NCBI RefSeq assembly: GCF_012848175.1
Contig: NZ_CP051651.1
Coordinates: forward strand, 3,720,001 to 3,784,000
DNA from: Xanthomonas campestris pv. badrii
Lineage (GTDB): Bacteria > Pseudomonadota > Gammaproteobacteria > Xanthomonadales > Xanthomonadaceae
Reading direction: 5' to 3'
Length of the DNA: 64,000 bases
Part shown: positions 9,393 through 17,690 of the stretch, in pieces
How the letters are laid out: each line of letters begins with the position of its first letter
Numbering within the stretch: position 1 is the stretch's first letter
Program-made: the position numbers and the translations under genes
Notes under the pieces: generated by a model
Told to the model about the DNA's origin: nothing
What the model saw: the letters and a program-made list of their open reading frames with translations, nothing else
The model's database searches: none

Positions 9393-10405
9393 GCTACTGG
9401 TTGCCGGTGGTGTGGTTCGGGGTGATCGGCTTCGGCGTGCTGATGTACGTGGTCCTGGATGGCTTCGTGCTCGGGCTGGGCATGCTGGCGCCGTTCGCCC
9501 GCGACGAGCAGGAAGTGGACCTGATGATGAACACGGCCGCGCCGATCTGGGACGGCAACGAGACCTGGCTGGTGCTAGGCGGCGCCGGCCTGTTCGCCGC
9601 CTTCCCGACAGCATATGCGGTGATCCTGTCGGGGCTGTATCTGCCGGTGCTCCTCATGGTGATGGCGCTGGTGTTTCGCGGCGTGGCGTTCGAATTCCGC
9701 TTCAAGGCGCATCGATCGCGGCGGCTGTGGACGCTTTCGTTCATTGGCGGATCGATCCTGACCGCATTCGCGCAAGGCATCATCCTGGGCGCGCTGGTGG
9801 AAGGGATGCCGCTGGAAAATGGCCGCTACACCGGCGGCGTGTTCGGCTGGTTCAGCCCGTTCACCATCCTCACCGGTGCGGCGCTGGTGTTCGGCTATGC
9901 GCTGCTTGGCAGCACCTGGCTGATCCTCAAGACCGAGGGCCGCACCCATACGCTTGCGCGGCAGCTGACCAAGCCGCTGGTCGGTGTGGTGGTCACTTTT
10001 GTTGTCCTGGTCAGCGCCTGGCTGCCGTTCCTGAGCTCGCACGTGATGGCGCGCTGGTTCGAACACGGCAACTTCTGGTGGCTGTCGCCAATACCGCTGG
10101 TCACTGCCGCGGTGGCGTTGGCGCTGTGGCGCAGCAGCGACAGCTCGCGCAGCGACGCCGCGCCCTTCCTGCTGACGTTGGCGATCTTCGTCCTGGGCTT
10201 TATCGGGTTGGTGCTGGGCATGTGGCCGTATCTGGTGCCACCGAGCTTTACGATCTGGCAGGCTGCCTCGCCGCCTTCCTCGCAGATCTTCCCGATGGTG
10301 GGGCTGATCGTGTTGTTGCCGCTGGTGCTCGGCTACACGGTCTGGTCGTACCGCGTGTTCCGCGGCAAGATCGCCGCCGATGTTGGATATCACCATCATC
10401 ACTGA
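9383..10405 (+). CDS. cydB: Cytochrome bd-type quinol oxidase subunit II
   Basis: A 340-aa protein with about eight hydrophobic helices, opening with WLPVVWFGVIGFGVLMYVVL and DGFVLGLGMLAPF, the CydB/CioB signature, and the WDGNETWLVL loop. AGGAG precedes the ATG at 9383 inside the end of subunit I. It ends in a natural YHHHH tail. The open frame extends far upstream in the same phase, but that part is a shadow of cydA. No cydX/ybgT-like small subunit is recognisable downstream. Confidence 0.93.
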   Translation: MELSYWLPVVWFGVIGFGVLMYVVLDGFVLGLGMLAPFARDEQEVDLMMNTAAPIWDGNETWLVLGGAGLFAAFPTAYAVILSGLYLPVLLMVMALVFRGVAFEFRFKAHRSRRLWTLSFIGGSILTAFAQGIILGALVEGMPLENGRYTGGVFGWFSPFTILTGAALVFGYALLGSTWLILKTEGRTHTLARQLTKPLVGVVVTFVVLVSAWLPFLSSHVMARWFEHGNFWWLSPIPLVTAAVALALWRSSDSSRSDAAPFLLTLAIFVLGFIGLVLGMWPYLVPPSFTIWQAASPPSSQIFPMVGLIVLLPLVLGYTVWSYRVFRGKIAADVGYHHHH

Positions 10406-10538
10406 GTGGCGCTGGCCATGATTGCGGTGGTCGGCGCTGTGCGCGTGGTCACGCATAGAAGCTGCAGACCCGGCACCCTCTCAATAGCTGCAGTTACCAG
10501 GGGCGCCCGCATCCGCAGACGTGCCCTGGTAGCTGGCC

Positions 10539-10724
10539 TCAACGCTTTTCGGAGCCATCAGGTCGCTCGTAATCGTTCTCGGGATCGGCCTTATTGACGT
10601 CACGATCTTCATCGGGCATGTCATGCACCTTCCAGTCGGCGCGCTCGTTGCGCTGTTCCTGTGGCGTAAACGGCTTTTGCTGGTCCGACTCGGGACCCCA
10701 CGGCTTCTTCGGTTCGCTTCCCAT
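10539..10724 (-). CDS. Small hydrophilic stress-type protein, 61 aa
   Basis: A 61-aa, very charged, probably disordered protein (KKPWGPESDQQKPFTPQEQR and an Asp/Glu-rich second half). A strong AGGAGA lies seven bases before the ATG, supporting expression. One of several unrelated tiny hydrophilic proteins in 10-25 kb; such genes often belong to desiccation or general stress regulons in this group, which is inference here. Confidence 0.72.
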   Translation of the reverse strand: MGSEPKKPWGPESDQQKPFTPQEQRNERADWKVHDMPDEDRDVNKADPENDYERPDGSEKR

Positions 10725-10825
10725 CTCGCTCTCCTGAGTTATTGATGACCCACCCTAGGTCGGCGCGCATTGCACGGCAGTGAACGATGCCGCGCGATGG
10801 CGTGAATGCCGCACGTGGCGATCGC

Positions 10826-11467
10826 TCAGCCGCCGGTCTGCGCATGCGGCGCCTGCACCGGCTTGGACTGCGGCGAGCCCTTCTGACGCAGCCAGATGGT
10901 CAGCACAACCAGCGCGAACACTGCCAGGAATTCGCTCTGCCAGTTCTGCATCGACTCGAACCAGAAGCTGGCGTCGGTTAGGTGGTCGAGCACGCTGATC
11001 GGAGGCAAGCCCTTCTGCGCGCGCTCCAACAGCTCCAGGCGCCAACTTCCGATCAGATGCAGCAAAAAACTCATCAGGAACAACAGCCCGAAGGCGATCG
11101 CCAGCGAGTGTTCGTAAAATCGCAACCACCAGCCGCCGGCACGTACTGGCCAGGGCGCCTTGCCCGGGTCGATCCGCTCGGGTTGCTGCGCGGGATCCAG
11201 CGGGCCCGACTCCGCCGAGCCTACCTGACGCAGTTTGACAGTCAGCAGCACGTACATGCCCATCTGCAGGAATTCGCTCTCCCAGTTTTCGAACAACGCC
11301 GACATGAAATGCGGGCTCTGCAGATAGGCGGCCAACCGCAACGCCGGCAGACCCTGCTCTGCAAGCTCCTGGTTGTAGGCATGCAGCCCCGCGTAGATCT
11401 GGGCCCCAATGAACAGCAGGGTCAGCGCGAGCAGGCACAGCGACAGCCCATTGCGACGTAAGAACAT
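10826..11467 (-). CDS. DUF6766 family membrane protein
   Basis: A 213-aa membrane protein with four helices. It contains an internal duplication: FENWESEFLQMGMYVLL followed by KLRQVGS in the first half matches FESMQNWQSEFLAVFALV followed by WLRQKGS in the second. This matches the DUF6766 family as I know it; function is unknown. I start at ATG 11467, which has GGAGGG upstream, instead of the longer frame. Divergent from the SDR gene at 11674, so a shared control region lies between them. Confidence 0.78.
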   Translation of the reverse strand: MFLRRNGLSLCLLALTLLFIGAQIYAGLHAYNQELAEQGLPALRLAAYLQSPHFMSALFENWESEFLQMGMYVLLTVKLRQVGSAESGPLDPAQQPERIDPGKAPWPVRAGGWWLRFYEHSLAIAFGLLFLMSFLLHLIGSWRLELLERAQKGLPPISVLDHLTDASFWFESMQNWQSEFLAVFALVVLTIWLRQKGSPQSKPVQAPHAQTGG

Positions 11468-11673
11468 GGCGATCCCTCCCAACAAGGCGGGCAGTATCGA
11501 GCGTTGGCGGAAACGTCGCATGAAATGCGGATAGCCCATGCGCGTCCCGTGGTAATCCACCTAAAACGTACGCCCTGCAGCCACGTACAAGCACACATGG
11601 CGGCGACATTGTCTATCCCGCACGTTTACGTCTGCCCAACCACACTGGTCCTCCTCGACATCAGGAGACGACC

Positions 11674-12540
11674 ATGCCCGTACCTACCTATCCGCACCCG
11701 CCCTTCAAGCCGCAGCAGCAGGATTTCCCTGGCCGCACCGAGCGCATGGACCCACGCCCGGACCATGGCGAAGACAGCTATGTCGGCCATGGTCAGCTGA
11801 AGGGCAAGCGTGCGCTGATCACAGGTGGCGATAGCGGCATCGGTGCCGCGGTGGCGATTGCGTATGCGCGCGAAGGTGCGGATGTGGCCATCGCCTACCT
11901 GCCCACCGAGCAGGAAGACGCTGCCAAGATCGGCTCACTGATCGAAAAGGCCGGCGTGAAGGCGTTGCTGGTAGCGTGCGACATCAGCGACGAGCACCAG
12001 GCCCAGGCGCTGATCGAACAGGTGCGGGATGTCTTCGGTGGCCTGGATATCCTGGTCAACAACGCGGCTTATCAAGCGTATTACCAGCGTTTCGAAGACA
12101 TCACCATGGACGAATGGCGCAAGACATTCGACACCAACATCCATGCCGCCTTCCACCTGGTGCGCTTGTCGGTCCCGCTGATGTCCGGCGGCGGCTCCAT
12201 CATCAATACCGCCTCGGTGCAGTCCAAAAAACCGACGCCCAATATCCTGCCTTACGCCGCCAGCAAGGGAGCGCTGGCCAATCTCACCATTGGCCTGGCG
12301 GGCGTTCTCGCCGAGAAGCAGATTCGTGTCAACGCAGTGCTACCGGGGCCGATCTGGACACCCTTCATTCCGGCCGGCATGGACGAGGAGTCGGTGCAGA
12401 GTTTCGGTGAGCAGACTCCCATGGGCCGCCCGGGACAGCCTGTAGAACTGGCATCGGCGTATGTCATGCTGGCAGCCGATACCGCAAGCTACACTTCCGG
12501 AACCTTGCTGACGATTTCCGGTGGTGCAGTGACCTTGTAA
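11674..12540 (+). CDS. SDR family oxidoreductase (YghA/GSP39-like)
   Basis: A 288-aa NAD(P)-dependent short-chain dehydrogenase. The coenzyme motif TGGDSGIG, the NNAAYQ motif and the catalytic YAASKGA (Tyr-x3-Lys) are present. The 45-residue leader with PHPPFKPQQQDFPG and the GKRALITGGDSG context are typical of the stress-inducible glucose/alcohol dehydrogenase branch. AGGAG precedes the ATG. A terminator follows at 12572. Substrate cannot be told from sequence. Confidence 0.9.
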   Translation: MPVPTYPHPPFKPQQQDFPGRTERMDPRPDHGEDSYVGHGQLKGKRALITGGDSGIGAAVAIAYAREGADVAIAYLPTEQEDAAKIGSLIEKAGVKALLVACDISDEHQAQALIEQVRDVFGGLDILVNNAAYQAYYQRFEDITMDEWRKTFDTNIHAAFHLVRLSVPLMSGGGSIINTASVQSKKPTPNILPYAASKGALANLTIGLAGVLAEKQIRVNAVLPGPIWTPFIPAGMDEESVQSFGEQTPMGRPGQPVELASAYVMLAADTASYTSGTLLTISGGAVTL

Positions 12541-12571
12541 CCGGCGCCAGGCATTGATCGCGTCACCGCGG

Positions 12572-12610
12572 CCCACTTTGCTCTGCAAGCGAAGTGGGTC
12601 TTTGTGTTTT
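12572..12610 (+). terminator. Intrinsic terminator after SDR gene
   Basis: CCCACTT and AAGTGGG arms, with an inner TGC/GCA extension, enclose a short loop and are followed by TCTTTGTGTTTT on the plus strand. Confidence 0.75.
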
Positions 12611-13058
12611 CAGCGAGGGTTAGCCGACAAGAAAAAAACGCGAGGCTCCTTGGCGCCGGCAACTGCAGGCGGCCATCGGAAAGTTCATGTGGCATCGCAG
12701 GGGTTTGGTGCCAGGGATGAGCCGCAGGCGTGGAAGGCAGGCAATCAGCGTTGCGTGCTTTATGCGATTACCCACTTGCTGGATCCGAGTACTCGCCGTT
12801 GTCAAGGGTTATCAACTGGTCTTATCGGTAGTCGGTCCATGAGTTGAATCATTGCGCGCCGGCGCGGCTTGTCGCCTGCACTTCCATCCGCCGAGGCAGC
12901 TGGAATCGACCACCAACACGTTCCATGGAACGGATGAGATCGTACCCGCGCACTCCATCTGAATGCGGAGACGTCATGGCGTGCAGACCATCCCATCGAC
13001 CTCATCACCGGACACTGCACGGCGTGTCACCACCAGTGACACGCCGTGTTTGAAGACT
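12611..13058. other. Gene-free stretch with a perfect hairpin
   Basis: No credible gene. At 13018-13048 there is a perfect 13-bp inverted repeat (CACGGCGTGTCAC and its complement) around a five-base loop, just downstream of the leftward DUF4142 gene. It lacks a clear U-tract on that strand, so it may be a weak terminator or an mRNA-end stabilising hairpin. Confidence 0.6.
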
Positions 13059-13688
13059 TCAATGCGGCTGGCTCTGCTTCGCGCGCAGGGTCTTCGCGTG
13101 TTCCAGATGCTCGGCAATCGTCGCGCGCATACGCTGCAGCTCCTTGCCAAGATCGCTGGAGCCCGGCTCGCTGCTGAGCTGCGTATCGAGCTGGGAGAGC
13201 GCACGCTCGTGGCTGGCGACGCTGGCCTGCAGATACTGGGTCTGGAACGCCTGGCCATGTAATTGCTCGAGCTGTTTGCGCGTACCTTCCGAGCGGGCCG
13301 CCGCAGCCTGGGCCTGTGAGCCGGTACGATCAGGCGCAAAGCGGCTGAGGTCGGTCAAGGCAGCGCTGTGCGCCTCGTCCATCTTGCGGGCGAATTCCAG
13401 CAACGGACCGTCCACGCCCTTGACCACCGCCAACTGAGCCAGGGTGCGCTCCTGCTCGTTGAAGAGTGCTAGCGCACCAAGCGCCTGCTTGCGTTCGGCA
13501 GGTGCACCGTCTGTATTCCGCAACGGGTCGCCATGCGGTGGCGTCGTGCCACGGGCAGCGACGTCCTGGCGATCCTGTAACACGGCCTGGGTGCGTGGCG
13601 CCTGGGTGGCCTGCTCCTGGCGACGCTGCCACGCCTTGTAAGCGACGTAGCCCACCGCGCCTGCAGTCACCATTCTGAAAAGTCCCAT
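13059..13688 (-). CDS. DUF4142 domain protein
   Basis: A 209-aa protein with an N-terminal helix (GLFRMVTAGAVGYVAYKAW) that could anchor it, a proline/glutamine linker, and a C-terminal four-helix-bundle DUF4142 domain (LFNEQERTLAQLAVVKG through HARALSQLD-type helices), a ferritin-like fold family. AGGAGG precedes ATG 13688. DUF4142 proteins are often exported and stress-linked; a metal site is not evident here. Confidence 0.8.
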   Translation of the reverse strand: MGLFRMVTAGAVGYVAYKAWQRRQEQATQAPRTQAVLQDRQDVAARGTTPPHGDPLRNTDGAPAERKQALGALALFNEQERTLAQLAVVKGVDGPLLEFARKMDEAHSAALTDLSRFAPDRTGSQAQAAAARSEGTRKQLEQLHGQAFQTQYLQASVASHERALSQLDTQLSSEPGSSDLGKELQRMRATIAEHLEHAKTLRAKQSQPH

Positions 13689-13934
13689 CGTTGCCTCCTG
13701 TGATTGGCCCTGAAGCGTTGAGATGAAGTGGATGCGGATGCGCTGCCGGTAACAGCAGTGCGTTCGGTGAGGGTGCGAGCGCACGGGTTATCCAGGCGTG
13801 ACCTGGGCATCAACGCGGCGTCGGCGCAGTGCCGCATGCACATCGCACGCACGCTGCGCACTGATCGGCTTAACACGCTGATGCCAACACTGACCGCCGT
13901 CGCCGTGACTGCAACGGCTTTACTGGAGTTCGCC

Positions 13935-15098
13935 ATGCTTGCCCTCAACTATCACGGTTCTCGCGACGTGCGGGTCGAAACCGTCCCCGACCCGGTGCTG
14001 GTCGAACGCGACGACCTGATCCTGCGCGTGACCGCCACGGCCATCTGCGGCTCGGACCTGCATCTGTATCGCGGGAAGATTCCGGACCTACGGCAAGGCG
14101 ACATTCTCGGCCATGAATTCATGGGCATCGTCGAGGACGTTGGCCCGGACGTGACCGCGGTGAAGCGTGGCGACCGCGTGGTGATTCCGTTCGTGGTGGC
14201 CTGCGGGCAGTGCTTCCACTGCATGTTGCAGGAGTTCTCTGCCTGCGAAACCACCAATACCGGCAAGGGCGCCGCGTTGAACCACAAGGATATTCGCCCG
14301 CCGGCAGCCCTGTTCGGCTTCAGTCACTTGTATGGCGGCCTCTCTGGCGGCCAGGCCGAGTACGTGCGCGTTCCCAAGGCCAATATCGGGCCGCTGGTGG
14401 TGCCCGACGCACTGCATGACGAGCAGGTATTGTTCCTGTCCGACATCCTGCCAACGGGATACCAGGCAGTGATCGATGGCGGCGTCAAGCAAGGGTCCAC
14501 GGTGGCCATCTTCGGCGCGGGCCCGGTTGGCTTGATGGCCGCGGCATGCTGCAGGATGCTGGGCGCAGAGCGCATCTTCATGGTCGACCGCCACGCATAT
14601 CGGCTGGATTTCGCGTCCAAGGCGTACGGCGTGATCCCCATCAACTTCGATGAGATCGACGATCCGGCCGACGTGATCGTCTCGCAGACCGATGGCCGCG
14701 GCGTGGATGTCAGCATCGAGGCGGTCGGGTTCGAAGCCGAAGGCAGCACACTCGAAACCGCGCTGACCAACCTGAAACTGGAAGGCAGCAGCGGCGTCGC
14801 CATCCGCCAGTGCATTGCGGCCACCCGGCGCTGTGGCGTGGTCAGCGTGCCTGGCGTCTATGCAGGCTTCATCCACGCCTTCATGTTCGGCGATGCATTC
14901 GACAAGGGATTGAGCTTCAAGATGGGTCAGACCCATGTGCAGAAACACATGCCGTATCTGCTGGAACGTATCGGCAATGGGGAGCTCAAACCCAGTGCCA
15001 TCATTTCGCACCGCATGTCGCTGGCCGATGCCGCGCGCGGTTACGAAATTTTCGACAAGAAACAGGATGACTGCCGCAAGGTCGTACTGACGCCGTAG
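13935..15098 (+). CDS. Zinc-dependent alcohol dehydrogenase family protein
   Basis: A 387-aa medium-chain dehydrogenase. Catalytic zinc ligands appear in [10 protein letters not shown] and [12 protein letters not shown]; the structural-zinc lobe [15 protein letters not shown] is present; the Rossmann motif is [10 protein letters not shown]. The long insert and the FGFSHLYGG segment resemble the glutathione-independent formaldehyde dehydrogenase-like branch, but the substrate is not certain. The frame is open for about 200 bases upstream; ATG 13935 with CTGGAG is the better start. Confidence 0.88.
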   Translation: MLALNYHGSRDVRVETVPDPVLVERDDLILRVTATAICGSDLHLYRGKIPDLRQGDILGHEFMGIVEDVGPDVTAVKRGDRVVIPFVVACGQCFHCMLQEFSACETTNTGKGAALNHKDIRPPAALFGFSHLYGGLSGGQAEYVRVPKANIGPLVVPDALHDEQVLFLSDILPTGYQAVIDGGVKQGSTVAIFGAGPVGLMAAACCRMLGAERIFMVDRHAYRLDFASKAYGVIPINFDEIDDPADVIVSQTDGRGVDVSIEAVGFEAEGSTLETALTNLKLEGSSGVAIRQCIAATRRCGVVSVPGVYAGFIHAFMFGDAFDKGLSFKMGQTHVQKHMPYLLERIGNGELKPSAIISHRMSLADAARGYEIFDKKQDDCRKVVLTP

Positions 15099-15104
15099 AC
15101 GCTT

Positions 15105-15151
15105 GCAGCTACTGCCCCACGCCCCGAAAGTGGGGTCGGTGCAGTAGCTGC
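15105..15151 (+). terminator. Hairpin after alcohol dehydrogenase gene
   Basis: GCAGCTACTGC and GCAGTAGCTGC form a perfect 11-bp outer stem with an inner CCCCAC/GTGGGG stem. It starts seven bases after the stop codon. No strong T-run follows. Confidence 0.6.
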
Positions 15152-15308
15152 TGTGATGTGTCCTAGCCTGGTGGTATCCAGTCCCACGTAGTGACGACCT
15201 TAGGCGCTACTCCCGCTGCGAAGGCGAGATGCAGTCGGCCATTGCCGCCGGCCGCTGCCCCGCAACAACCCCTGCTGTACTCACCGCATTGCTGGATCAT
15301 CCCCGTCA

Positions 15309-15799
<491 letters not shown>

Positions 15800-16156
15800 A
15801 TGGTGCGCAGGCACCCGGGCTCCGGCGTGCCCTCACTCTACCTGGCCTTTTCCATCAAGACTCTCTGCGAACGCTGCGACGCCGTCTGTTGCCGGCTCAC
15901 CGTCATGGTCGATCCATCCGACCGCATCCCACACCATCTGACCAGCGTGACGCCGGAAGGCTGGCACGTGATGGCGCGCGATGAGGAAGGCTGGTGCGTG
16001 GCCATCGACGCGGCACGCATGTGTTGCTCGATCTACGGCACGCGGCCGGCAATTTGCCGGCGTTTCGTCATGTCCGGCCCGTATTGCCGCGACGTGCGTG
16101 CTAGCTACGACGATCAACGCCGGCGGGGCATTCCCTTGACGCTGTACAACGCATGA
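15800..16156 (+). CDS. YkgJ family cysteine-cluster protein
   Basis: A 118-aa protein with the cysteine pattern of the YkgJ/CxxCC family: LCERCDAVCCRL near the N-terminus, then WCVAID, MCCSIY, and RPAICRRF. These cysteines probably bind zinc or an iron-sulfur cluster. The start is uncertain: the family usually begins only a few residues before the first cysteines, and a GTG at 15827 is a reasonable alternative to ATG 15800. Closely followed by a small gene at 16166, so probably co-transcribed. Confidence 0.82.
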   Translation: MVRRHPGSGVPSLYLAFSIKTLCERCDAVCCRLTVMVDPSDRIPHHLTSVTPEGWHVMARDEEGWCVAIDAARMCCSIYGTRPAICRRFVMSGPYCRDVRASYDDQRRRGIPLTLYNA

Positions 16157-16165
16157 GGATTCGCG

Positions 16166-16381
16166 ATGAATAACTCCCGCCGCCAGTCGATGACCGTGAG
16201 CAATCAGCCGGGCAAGCCGCGCTTGGCCGAACAGCGCCTGGCCGCCGACCTGGAAGCGTTTCAGCAATCCGGCGGTGCGATCGAACGCCTGGGCGACACG
16301 CCGTTACGCCGTGACAAGAAGCGTGGCGCCGAGGGCGTTGCCACTGCGGTTGCCGCAAAACCCGCCGCCGAAACCGAATAA
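16166..16381 (+). CDS. Small basic protein, 71 aa
   Basis: A 71-aa protein with a helical middle (LAEQRLAADLEAFQQSGGAI) ending in the GGAIERLGDTPLRR motif and a lysine/alanine tail. GAGG precedes the ATG, nine bases after the YkgJ gene. The family is not known to me; the FxxSGGxIxxL pattern recurs in small nucleic-acid-associated proteins, which is only suggestive. Confidence 0.65.
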   Translation: MNNSRRQSMTVSNQPGKPRLAEQRLAADLEAFQQSGGAIERLGDTPLRRDKKRGAEGVATAVAAKPAAETE

Positions 16382-16508
16382 GACGCCACCCGCCGCTGCG
16401 CCGCACGACGTGGCAGCCCTGCGTTGACGAACGTGCAGTGCGGACGTCACTGGCGCGCTGCAGCTGGCTGCCGCCAGTAGCGGCACGCCAGCAAGTGCGC
16501 GGCGCCAG

Positions 16509-16721
16509 TTACAGCAGCTGTGCGCGGTCGATCGCGCCGAGCCGTTGCGCCAGTGAGGCCATCTCATTGGCCAGGTTGATCATGTTGCCGCCGGCCTGCG
16601 CCGCGATACCCATGATGCGTTGATACGCGTCCCAGAAGTCCGGTCCACGGCCATAGGCATCGTGGAACCCTTGCAGCTCCAAGACCAGCAGATCGGACAC
16701 TTGCATGTCGGAGTGGTCCAT
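16509..16721 (-). CDS. Hypothetical protein, 70 aa
   Basis: A 70-aa acidic helical protein (SDLLVLELQGFHDAYGRGPD, then AAQAGGNMINLANEMASLA). GAGGT sits before the ATG. No domain recognised. It is divergent from the DUF3348 operon beginning at 16943. Confidence 0.6.
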   Translation of the reverse strand: MDHSDMQVSDLLVLELQGFHDAYGRGPDFWDAYQRIMGIAAQAGGNMINLANEMASLAQRLGAIDRAQLL

Positions 16722-16942
16722 TGTGTTACCTCGTTGGGGATTTCCCCGGCCCGCAGCGTATACCTGTTCAGCTTACAAAACCGGGGCAGTGGTGCGACAG
16801 CCGCCGTGAACCTGAATTGGTTACCCACACCAGGCCGCCTGAATGACGCCAGCCCAGGCGGATGAGACCTGCCCGCAACGGTGGCGCAAAGCGCCGAACG
16901 GCGCACATTCCCGTGTAAAATGCGCGGTCTTTGACCGGAACA

Positions 16943-17680
16943 ATGGCGAAAGTTGCTCCACGGGCGCCCCTCTCGGGCCCGGCGTTCATTCGCCTGCTGG
17001 CACGCCTGAGCGACGCCCGCGTCGCCCAGTCCAACCATGCGCTGGCCGACCGGTTGAGCCAGTGGATCGACTGGACGCGCGCGGTGGCCGTCTCCAAGGC
17101 GCTGGACGGCAAGCTGCCCGACACCGCTGACCTGCCTGAGCCACGCCCACTGGATGCGCACGCGTGCGCACGCGTGCGTGCGGACCTGGCCACCAGCAGC
17201 GTGGCCGATCTGGATGCACTGGTCGCTCGCTTGCGGGCCGATACGCGCCGCGCTGCCGAATCGCAGCAAGCGCCCGCGCCGCCCGACTACGCCCCGTTCC
17301 GGCAGCACTACCTGGCCATGCAACGCGGCATGCGTACCGCCACCGGCGACCTGCGCGGACGGCTGCGCGACCTGCTGGCCCTGGTGTCGGCCGACATGGC
17401 ACGGCTGGCCGAAGTGGACGCGGTGATGGAGCTGACCTTGAGTCCCCGCGAACAAGCCTTGTTGAACACCGTGCCGGGCCTGCTCGGGACGCATTTCGAA
17501 CGCCTGCGCGACGCCGCGCATGCGCCTGGCTCAGCAGCCGACAGCGAGGCCGCGCCACGCGCGGTGTCCGATGGCTGGCTGGATATCTTCCGCAAGGACA
17601 TGCAGAGCGTGTTGCTCGCCGAACTGGATGTTCGTTTTCACCCGATCGAAGGCCTGCTTGCAGCGCTTCGTACCCGCTAA
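16943..17680 (+). CDS. DUF3348 family protein (motor-like operon gene 1)
   Basis: A 245-aa soluble, helix-rich protein. The start motif (PLSGPAFIRLLARL), the long helices around FRQHYLAMQRGMRTATGDLR and the C-terminal GWLDIFRKDMQSVLLAELD match DUF3348 proteins as I know them. Function is unknown. It is the first of four tightly packed genes: the next start is ten bases after this stop. Its constant linkage to a MotA-like and a MotB-like gene suggests a cytoplasmic partner of that complex, which is inference. The TTG at 16931 is an alternative start. Confidence 0.85.
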   Translation: MAKVAPRAPLSGPAFIRLLARLSDARVAQSNHALADRLSQWIDWTRAVAVSKALDGKLPDTADLPEPRPLDAHACARVRADLATSSVADLDALVARLRADTRRAAESQQAPAPPDYAPFRQHYLAMQRGMRTATGDLRGRLRDLLALVSADMARLAEVDAVMELTLSPREQALLNTVPGLLGTHFERLRDAAHAPGSAADSEAAPRAVSDGWLDIFRKDMQSVLLAELDVRFHPIEGLLAALRTR

Positions 17681-17690
17681 CTGGGACCTC

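Noticed and set aside
7809..9614. 601-codon open frame on the minus strand
   Set aside because: It is antisense to cydA/cydB, rich in His/Arg/Gln/Ala with no domain, a typical GC-rich shadow.
10406..10597. Possible cydX-type small subunit after cydB
   Set aside because: The 63-codon frame has an Arg-rich, non-membrane sequence and no CydX signature.
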